Below, piece after piece: positions 58,500-64,000 of a stretch of 64,000 nt of DNA. Source of the DNA: Chloroflexota bacterium (lineage in GTDB: Bacteria > Chloroflexota > Anaerolineae > Anaerolineales > Villigracilaceae); NCBI GenBank assembly GCA_016191845.1, contig JACPVF010000016.1:124001-188000 (forward strand), given 5' to 3'. Position 1 is the stretch's first letter. Every line of letters begins with the position of its first letter. A program made the position numbers and the translations under genes. The notes beneath the pieces were generated by a model, which saw only the letters and a program-made list of their open reading frames with translations, ran no database searches and was not told the DNA's origin.

Positions 58500-59258
58500 A
58501 TGAGAACCCCATTCGTTGCTGGAAACTGGAAGATGAACAAGACGGTCGCTGAAGCGCGCGACCTGGTCTTCAAGATGAACATGAAACTGCGCGAGATCAA
58601 GGGCGTGGAAAAGGTGTTGTGTCCGCCCGCCATGTCGCTGTTGGCCATCTCGGCCTTGCTCGAAGGCACCGACACAGGCCTGGGCGCGCAGAACATGCAC
58701 TGGGAAGAGAAGGGCGCCTTCACGGGTGAGATCTCCGCCGCGATGGTGAAGGAATATTGCGGTTACGTGATCCTCGGTCACTCGGAGCGCCGCGCCTATT
58801 TCGCCGAGACGGATGAGACCGTCAACCGCAAGATGCTGGCTGCGCAGAAGGCGGGCCTGACTCCCATTGTGTGCGTGGGCGAGACGCTCGAAGAATACGA
58901 ATCGCGCCGCACCGCGGACGTGGTCGCTCGTCAGGTGGAAAAGGGTCTGGCCAATCTCGACTCCGCTTTTGCGCCGAAAATGGTGGTGGCCTATGAGCCC
59001 ATCTGGGCCATCGGCACGGGCAAGGCTTCGAACGGGCCCGAGGCCAATGCCGTGGTGGCCGACGTCATCCGTCCCGCGCTGGCGCGCCTGTACGGTACTG
59101 AGACGGCGCAGGCCATCCGCGTGTTGTACGGTGGCTCGGTCACGGCGGCCAATGCGGCCGAGTTCTTCGGTCAGCCCGATATCGACGGGGCGTTGGTCGG
59201 CGGCGCCAGCCTCAAGGAAGAGGAATTCGTCGCTATTGTGAAGGCCGCAGCGAAGTAG
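58500..59258 (+). CDS. tpiA: Triosephosphate isomerase
   Basis: 252 residues. AAGAGAG lies upstream of the ATG. Substrate Lys in AGNWKMNKT, His in VILGHSERR, catalytic Glu in VAYEPIWAIGTGKA and the phosphate-binding VLYGGSV and GALVGGASL are all intact. It interconverts dihydroxyacetone phosphate and glyceraldehyde 3-phosphate. Probably transcribed with the kinase gene; a palindrome follows. Confidence 0.98.
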   Translation: MRTPFVAGNWKMNKTVAEARDLVFKMNMKLREIKGVEKVLCPPAMSLLAISALLEGTDTGLGAQNMHWEEKGAFTGEISAAMVKEYCGYVILGHSERRAYFAETDETVNRKMLAAQKAGLTPIVCVGETLEEYESRRTADVVARQVEKGLANLDSAFAPKMVVAYEPIWAIGTGKASNGPEANAVVADVIRPALARLYGTETAQAIRVLYGGSVTAANAAEFFGQPDIDGALVGGASLKEEEFVAIVKAAAK

Positions 59259-59274
59259 TCCTATTAAAAATAAC

Positions 59275-59307
59275 AGACCCTAAAGGTTTTCAAAACCTTT
59301 AGGGTCT
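59275..59307. terminator. Perfect 16-bp inverted repeat after tpiA
   Basis: AGACCCTAAAGGTTTT and its exact complement flank one base. The following tract (TATCTTG) is only mildly T-rich. It is the same family as 52257-52291, so it acts as a repeated palindrome and perhaps as a partial terminator; the next start codon is only 10 bases away. Confidence 0.6.
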
Positions 59308-59316
59308 TATCTTGCC

Positions 59317-60075
59317 ATGCTTACTTCCTTCGACGGTCTGTTATGGTTTGTGCTGGCGCTGCTGGTGCTGCTGTGGCTCCAGCGCACGCTGCATCACGAG
59401 ATCCAGGCGATCTTCCTCATTGCCACGCGCAACCCCGCGCTGACGATGGGCCTGTTCTCGGTGTTGTTCTTCCCGGGTGTGTTCCTGCATGAGTTGAGCC
59501 ATTTCCTGATGGCGAAGTTGTTGATGGTGCGCACGGGCGGATTTTCGCTGATTCCCCATACGACCGACGATGGGCGTTTGCAACTCGGCTACGTGGAGAC
59601 GGCCCAGACCGACATGGCCCGCGACTCGCTGATCGGGATCGCCCCGCTGCTGACGGGCGGCCTGACCGTGGCGCTGATCGCCATCTTCCGTCTGAACCTG
59701 CTCCCGTTATGGGACCTGGTCCGCACCGCCCAGTTCGACCAATTCTGGCTTGGACTCTCGTTGGTGCCGCAGGTCCCCGACTTTGCCCTGTGGTTCTACC
59801 TGACCTTTGCCGTCAGTTCCACCATGATGCCCTCCGAATCGGACCGTCATGCCTGGCTGCCGTTGGGACTGCTGGTCGTCGGACTGCTGGCGCTGGCGCT
59901 CTTTGCAGGCGCTGGCCCGTGGATGCTGGAGACCGTCGCCCCGCCGCTGAACGCCTTCCTGCGCGGCGCGGCGCTGGTCTTTGCGCTGAGTGCATTGGTC
60001 CATGGCGCGCTGTCACTGCCCCTGTACGGAATCCACCGCCTGCTGACGCGGGCTACGGGGCTGGATGTGAAGTAG
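59317..60075 (+). CDS. Intramembrane M50-like metalloprotease-type protein
   Basis: 252 residues with six or more membrane helices. FLHELSHFLMAKLL places HExxH (His58, Glu59, His62) in a membrane helix, as in site-2 proteases. The expected third ligand, an Asp in a late helix (NxxPxxxxDG or similar), is not clearly present; NLLPLWDL (near 128) and PSESDR (near 170) are candidates, so activity is uncertain. MVRTGGFSLIP after HExxH is typical of the family. There is no ribosome site; the start is close after the palindrome. The target is unknown. Confidence 0.72.
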   Translation: MLTSFDGLLWFVLALLVLLWLQRTLHHEIQAIFLIATRNPALTMGLFSVLFFPGVFLHELSHFLMAKLLMVRTGGFSLIPHTTDDGRLQLGYVETAQTDMARDSLIGIAPLLTGGLTVALIAIFRLNLLPLWDLVRTAQFDQFWLGLSLVPQVPDFALWFYLTFAVSSTMMPSESDRHAWLPLGLLVVGLLALALFAGAGPWMLETVAPPLNAFLRGAALVFALSALVHGALSLPLYGIHRLLTRATGLDVK

Positions 60076-60102
60076 ATTGTGGCACTCACCAAACGAAATA
60101 TG

Positions 60103-60600
60103 CTAGAGATCTTTTTCAGGGTCCCAAAACCGATCTTTTTTCTTTATGTAGTAATAATATTTCCTTAAATCCTGGTCGGCACTCGTATTTAAATTTGCAG
60201 CAAAATTCTCTTTGGTTATCCCATTGAAATTGCAGGTATTAATAAAAAGTCGTTTCAAACCTTTTAATAACGCCTTGTCTGGGTTGCGTATTAATTCTAC
60301 AATGTGAGTCCTCAATAGCGTTGAAAAATACACAAGATTATCCTCCAATAAATTCTTGTCTATAAGTTCGTGATCTATCTCCTCTTTCAATATCCAACTT
60401 ATATCCATGCTTGTAAATTTTGGCTCAGATAGAAAACGAATTATGATGGCAGGGGTGACATAATCGATGTGTTCAACGCGGATGCCAAGAATAGAATTTT
60501 TATACGTATTGTCTTTTGCAATGTAAACAAATTCATATTCGGTAACTAGAAAACCGAAGTATTTTTGAACAAGTGTAGAAAATATATACTCAGATTTCAT
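60103..60600 (-). CDS. AT-rich hypothetical protein
   Basis: 165 residues, unrecognised. AAGGAAA lies about 6 bases before the ATG. Soluble, rich in Lys, Ile, Asn and Tyr, with a helical C-terminal half (LLKGLKRLFINTCNFNG) and the tail KYYYYIKKKDRFWDPEKDL. The base composition is far more AT-rich than its neighbours on both sides, so it was probably acquired. It may belong with the next upstream small gene (25 bases away). Confidence 0.6.
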   Translation of the reverse strand: MKSEYIFSTLVQKYFGFLVTEYEFVYIAKDNTYKNSILGIRVEHIDYVTPAIIIRFLSEPKFTSMDISWILKEEIDHELIDKNLLEDNLVYFSTLLRTHIVELIRNPDKALLKGLKRLFINTCNFNGITKENFAANLNTSADQDLRKYYYYIKKKDRFWDPEKDL

Positions 60601-60624
60601 TATATTTTCCTTGACCCGTACTAG

Positions 60625-60933
60625 TTACATCGTTAACTTAATAAGAATAACCACCCAAACCAGACAGATGATCAACGCTAATATTCCACCGACAAAACTG
60701 CTCCAGGCAAAAAACACCATGTTTTCGGAATCATCCATCATAAGCTTGTGATTATGGTCGGCTGCATCTGCGCCTCTCAATAGGCGAACCATTGCAAGAG
60801 AGATTTGCTGATTGAGGTGGAGAGATGGTTCTTTATAGCGTAATACTCTCCATCCGCGATGAATCTCGACCACAGAATAGATGATCAGAATTGGTATGAT
60901 GCAAAAAGCCTCATTCGCTTGATAAGTATCCAT
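60625..60933 (-). CDS. Small membrane protein of unknown function
   Basis: 102 residues. GAGGTG lies 4 bases before the ATG. Two hydrophobic helices (about 10-22 and 72-100) flank a polar stretch RGWRVLRYKEPSLHLNQQI and MVRLLRGADAADHNHKLMMDDSEN. No recognised family. It is close to the methyltransferase stop upstream and to the AT-rich gene downstream. Confidence 0.6.
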   Translation of the reverse strand: MDTYQANEAFCIIPILIIYSVVEIHRGWRVLRYKEPSLHLNQQISLAMVRLLRGADAADHNHKLMMDDSENMVFFAWSSFVGGILALIICLVWVVILIKLTM

Positions 60934-60954
60934 GTCACCTCTTGAAGTTGAAGA

Positions 60955-61689
60955 CTATTTCTTCTTCCATCTTGTGATCAACATCTTGACCCGCACCTGC
61001 ACACGTGCGTCGGCATTGGCCACAGCCCACGCTGATTGCGCGGACTGGTAGACGCTGTCTTCCAATTTCTCGAAGCCTTCCCACTCGTCTTCCATGAATT
61101 CCTTCATCTCGGACGGCGTGTCCCACGAATAGACGTAGCTGAAGAATTCCTCGCGCTCGCGGACGAACCATCCGCGTGACTCGGCTTCCTGCATGGCGCG
61201 GGTGGCGGCTTCATCGTCTGCAATGGCGATGGGCAGGTCGGTCAGGCGGCCCACTTCCACGCTGGACGCGCCCGAGGCGATCTCCACAGGCCAGCGCGCT
61301 TCGAGCGGACGCAGGTCGATTAGCACGCCATCGGGGACGAGCACTCTTCGGATTTCACCCAGAGCATGGACCATGCTCGCATGTTCCAGTCATCAGAGCG
61401 ACCAGGCCAGGATGGCGATGTCGAATTTCTCGTGCGGGAAGGGTAGATGGCGGGCGCTGGCCCCCGTCAGCGCGACGCGCGATTCGAGCCGCACGGGGCG
61501 GTCGGCGCAGGCCACGCGCAGGGCGTCCAGGTCGGGGTCGAAGGCGGTGACGTGGAGGGCTGAGTCAGCGTACAGCCAGGTCAGCCGCCCTTCGCCGCAG
61601 CCGACTTCCAGCACGCGTTTGTCGCGGAAGTCGGCAAAACGGTGAAGGGCTTTGCGTTCGAGGTTCTGGGGGTCACGTTGGAGGGTCAT
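60955..61689 (-). CDS. Class I SAM-dependent methyltransferase with two tandem in-frame UGA codons (possible selenoprotein)
   Basis: 244 codons in one frame if both UGA codons (61395-61393 and 61392-61390) are read through; otherwise two pieces of 98 and about 140 residues. AAGGA precedes the ATG at 61689. Motif I is VLEVGCGEGRL (near 26-36), then FDPDLDALR, and the motif IV region DIAILAWSL runs straight into UGA-UGA (positions 99-100), then LEHASMVHALGEIRRVLVPDGVLIDLRP. The sequence on both sides is intact methyltransferase with no other stop or frameshift. From memory, relatives read WSLCC here, so the UGAs replace Cys codons. A hairpin follows 11 bases after the second UGA. It may be a double-Sec protein or a pseudogene. 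The methyl acceptor is unknown. Confidence 0.7.
61362..61378 (-). promoter_or_regulatory. SECIS-like hairpin downstream of UGA-UGA
   Basis: On the minus strand GAGCATG, loop GTC, CATGCTC: a perfect 7-bp stem starting 11 bases after the second UGA. If the top G-C pair opens, the loop contains GGUC. I recall the E. coli fdhF SECIS as having 11 bases before the stem and GGUC in its loop. A bulged U seen in fdhF is not evident here. Confidence 0.4.
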
Positions 61690-61751
61690 AGGTCCTTATT
61701 TCGCGCTGCGAGGTCCCGTAAGGGGAGCGGAGGGGCGATGCTCTCTCGCCC

Positions 61752-61816
61752 CGCAGTCGAAGCGCAGCTTCTGGATGCAAATGCGCTTCGACTGCGCCGT
61801 GCATAGAGCGCACGGC
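61752..61816. repeat. Two adjacent hairpins of the TTCGACTGCG repeat family
   Basis: CGCAGTCGAAGCGCA (61752-61766) is exactly complementary to TGCGCTTCGACTGCG (61782-61796); next, GCCGTGC (61796-61802) pairs with GCACGGC (61810-61816), followed by TCCGCTCAGCGCG. It fills the gap between the amidase stop and the methyltransferase start on the minus strand, so it could end the amidase message. Confidence 0.6.
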
Positions 61817-61836
61817 TCCGCTCAGCGCGAATCACA

Positions 61837-63513
61837 TCACAAAACCGAATACAACACCTGCGGTGCTTTGCGCTCGACGAGATGCTCAGCAGCCAGGGCC
61901 AGGCGCAGCAGGGTGGCTTCGTCCCAGGGTTTGCCGATGGCCTGCATCCCGATGGGCAGGTCGTGCGCGGTGTAGCCTGCGGGGAAGGAGATGGCGGGCA
62001 GGCCCGTCAGGTTGGCGGCGGTGACGAAGCGCATAATCTCGACGGTGGTGGTCAGGTCTGAGTTGCCATCGGGCAGGGCATCGGCGGGGATGGCAGGCGC
62101 GGGGAGTCCCGTGGTGGGGGTCAGGATCACGTCCACGCTTTGGAAGGCATCCTTGAAATGCTGGATCATGCGCGTGCGGATGCGCTGCGCGGTGACGTAA
62201 TCGGTGGCAGTGAAGCGCCGCGCCAGCGCCAGGTTGAGACGCACGTCCAGTCCATGCTCGCGGTGATGATGCTGGTAAGTGGCGTTCATGGCTTGGGCCA
62301 TCTCGCTGGTGATGGTGACGGTGTGCGCGACGCGGTTGGCCTCCAGGTTCGGGATGACGATCTCGCGTACCTCGCAACTCAATGCCTCGAACTGCTTGAG
62401 CAGGGCCATGCACGTGCTGACCACTTCCGCTTCGGCATGACGGAACCAGGGCCAGTACACGCCGATCTTCAAGCCTTTCAGGTCGGAGTTCCAACCTGTC
62501 AGTGTGGGATCGGGTTGCAGCAACGAGGTCGGGTCCTTGAGGTCGGGACCAGCGATCAGGGCGTAGGTCAGGGCCGCATCAGTGGCGGAGCCCGCCAACG
62601 GTCCGACATGGGCGATGCTCCAGTCGAGCGGGGCCGCGCCAAATTCGCTGACGCGCCCGTAGGTGGCTTTCAATCCCACCACGCCGCAGAAGGAAGCAGG
62701 GATGCGGATCGAGCCGCCGCCGTCCGCGCCGATCGCCACGGGACACAATCCCGCCGCGACGGCTGCCGCCGAGCCGCTGGAACTTCCACCCGTGAAGTGG
62801 CCCACGTTATAGGGATTGCGCACCGTGCCGTGATGCGGGTTGAGGCCCGTCACATTGATGCCGATCTCATGCATGTTGGCCTTGCCGATCAACAGCGCGC
62901 CTGCCGCGCGCAGACGGGCCACGACGGTGGCGTCCTCTCTGGCGGGCGACTTGCCGAGAAAGGATGTGCCGACCGTGGTGGGATAGGGCGTCATATCCAG
63001 CTCGTCCTTGACGGCCACGGGCACACCGTCGAAGAGGCCGAGCGGCTTGCCATCCTTGAAGCGCTGCGTGGACTCGCGCGCCATGCGCATGACCTCCTCA
63101 CGGTCCACAGCGATGACCGCGCGCAGCGGCGGGTTGGATGTATTGCTGGCCTCGATGGCCTCCAGAACTTTTTTGGCGACTTCCTCAGGTGTGGTCTTGC
63201 CCGAGCGATAGGCCTCGGCGTACTCGTGGATACTGGCGAAGCGGAAGCCCTTGCCTTCGGAGGGTTGGGTCGGCCACTCGCGCTCGGGCACCGACGCCGC
63301 CTCGGTTTGCATCCGCCCCGTGTAATGGATGGGATAGTTCGTGGGCGCGTCATCGAAGTTCTGCTTGCGCAGCCAGTTGACGCCCGCGCTCTCGAACAGG
63401 CTGGGCGTGAGCAGCCCTCCCAGCGGCCCTTCGACCAGGGAAACAAAAAATTTCAGCAGTCCACCCGAAAGATAGGGTAGTTTGACGGACTTGAGATCGT
63501 AGACGTCTTTCAT
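61837..63513 (-). CDS. Amidase signature family enzyme
   Basis: 558 residues. The Ser-Ser-Lys triad motifs are present: Lys in VAVKDELDM (near 168), the Gly/Ser-rich signature [16 protein letters not shown] (near 240), and the nucleophile Ser region [21 protein letters not shown] (near 262-282). A 60-residue N-terminal extension ([19 protein letters not shown]...) precedes the domain and is longer than in GatA. The C-terminus [23 protein letters not shown] is typical. It hydrolyses an amide, with unknown substrate; gatB/gatC are not adjacent, so a GatA role is unlikely. Confidence 0.93.
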   Translation of the reverse strand: MKDVYDLKSVKLPYLSGGLLKFFVSLVEGPLGGLLTPSLFESAGVNWLRKQNFDDAPTNYPIHYTGRMQTEAASVPEREWPTQPSEGKGFRFASIHEYAEAYRSGKTTPEEVAKKVLEAIEASNTSNPPLRAVIAVDREEVMRMARESTQRFKDGKPLGLFDGVPVAVKDELDMTPYPTTVGTSFLGKSPAREDATVVARLRAAGALLIGKANMHEIGINVTGLNPHHGTVRNPYNVGHFTGGSSSGSAAAVAAGLCPVAIGADGGGSIRIPASFCGVVGLKATYGRVSEFGAAPLDWSIAHVGPLAGSATDAALTYALIAGPDLKDPTSLLQPDPTLTGWNSDLKGLKIGVYWPWFRHAEAEVVSTCMALLKQFEALSCEVREIVIPNLEANRVAHTVTITSEMAQAMNATYQHHHREHGLDVRLNLALARRFTATDYVTAQRIRTRMIQHFKDAFQSVDVILTPTTGLPAPAIPADALPDGNSDLTTTVEIMRFVTAANLTGLPAISFPAGYTAHDLPIGMQAIGKPWDEATLLRLALAAEHLVERKAPQVLYSVL

Positions 63514-63561
63514 GGGTACCTCGATGAGATTTGTTTTGGGCGCAGTGTTTTGGACTTCAGC

Positions 63562-64000
63562 TTACCAGAGTCCGGGGAACAGGCGGTAGCGCGTCTTTTG
63601 CGTATACTCGCGGTAGCCTGTCAGTTCTTTCATCAATAGTTTTTCCTCATCCTTGGCGCGGACCGCCAGCAGGGGAATCAGCCCGAGCGAGGGCAGGAAG
63701 GCCCAGAATGATCCGAGCGCGAGCGGAGTGGCGCTCATCAATAGGATCATCCCCAGGTACATGGGATGGCGCACGAGCGCGTAAGGACCTGTCGTGATGA
63801 CCTTCTGTCCTTGTTCCACCTCGATGACGCGTGATGCATAGCTGTTGGTTTGCAGGACGAGGATATACAAACCATAGCCCGCCACCACGACCAGGTCCGC
63901 CAGCAGAACCAGCCAGACAGGAACCTGTGACCAGCCGTAGCGTTTATCGAAGCCCGGCAGGAGGAAGATGACCAGGAAATAGATGCTCGAAGCGGCGATG
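63562..64000 (-). CDS. Isoprenylcysteine carboxyl methyltransferase-like membrane protein (5' end outside window)
   Basis: The frame is open to the right edge (about 146 codons visible). Four hydrophobic segments and the C-terminal motif TGPYALVRHPMYLG then AKDEEKLLMKELTGYREYTQKTRYRLFPGLW are the signature of the ICMT/phospholipid methyltransferase (PEMT) family: RHPxYxG and ExxL...YxxYxxxxxRxxP bind SAM. Bacteria lack prenylated CaaX proteins, so the acceptor is probably a lipid or small molecule. Same strand as the amidase; 48 bases apart. Confidence 0.85.
   Translation of the reverse strand, partial: IAASSIYFLVIFLLPGFDKRYGWSQVPVWLVLLADLVVVAGYGLYILVLQTNSYASRVIEVEQGQKVITTGPYALVRHPMYLGMILLMSATPLALGSFWAFLPSLGLIPLLAVRAKDEEKLLMKELTGYREYTQKTRYRLFPGLW

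Noticed and set aside
60955-61689. Two separate genes or a frameshift
   Set aside because: Both halves are in the same frame and exactly seven codons separate the first UGA from the internal ATG; motifs of one methyltransferase run across the junction.
62140-63480. 446-residue plus-strand frame opposite the amidase
   Set aside because: Antisense shadow of a gene with full catalytic motifs.

Overview
The window looks like chromosomal DNA of a Chloroflexota bacterium, most likely Anaerolineae. This is inferred from gene content and GC-rich coding, not from a marker gene search. The signs are a Ser/Thr kinase with TPR-like repeats beside the glycolytic genes gap, pgk and tpiA, a YvcK protein with an added membrane anchor, a DUF4332-type helix-hairpin-helix membrane protein, lipoproteins with clear lipoboxes, and many one- and two-component regulators. 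I found no rRNA, tRNA or CRISPR array.

Layout. 1-2.6 kb: a large sensor histidine kinase cut by the window edge. 2.6-3.4 kb: an AT-rich, palindrome-rich gap with a MITE-like element. 3.4-21.3 kb: a compact six-gene operon with the look of a phage-defence system: NERD-helicase, DUF6079-like P-loop ATPase, DNA methyltransferase, a 1265-residue unknown protein with a zinc finger, a DUF1998-type DEAD/DEAH helicase and a small winged-helix-like protein. 21.3-21.7 kb: a degenerate 21-bp tandem repeat. 21.8-26.5 kb: membrane proteins, a GGCT-like enzyme, a beta-propeller lipoprotein and a rhodanese. 26.6-31.5 kb: recJ, a GT-C-like membrane protein, DUF2721 and a double-MerR regulator. 31.5-35.4 kb: response regulator, histidine kinase and HtrA protease. 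35.5-44.3 kb: two aldo/keto reductases divergent from a MocR regulator, a UvrA2-type ATPase, an MDR oxidoreductase and a ROK kinase. 44.3-49.8 kb: htpG, two small cassette-like genes next to attC-like repeats, GrpB and an MFS transporter. 49.9-54.1 kb: pnp-rpsO and yvcK. 54.2-60.1 kb: gap-pgk-kinase-tpiA and an M50-like protease. 60.1-64 kb: two AT-rich small genes, a methyltransferase with two tandem in-frame UGA codons, an amidase and a partial isoprenylcysteine-methyltransferase-like protein.

Two signals stand out. The first is the defence-like operon. It combines methylase, ATPase and helicase, which resembles the published Hma (helicase-methylase-ATPase) idea and parts of BREX/DISARM. 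It lacks PglZ, BrxL, a PLD nuclease and a SNF2 helicase, and its largest unknown protein has no function I can recognise. The methyltransferase gene is a mosaic, with an AT-rich centre between GC-rich ends. The second is the methyltransferase at 60955-61689 (minus). UGA-UGA sits where I recall relatives having Cys-Cys, and a perfect 7-bp hairpin follows 11 nt downstream. This is the geometry of a bacterial SECIS element, so a double-selenocysteine protein is possible; a pseudogene is the alternative.
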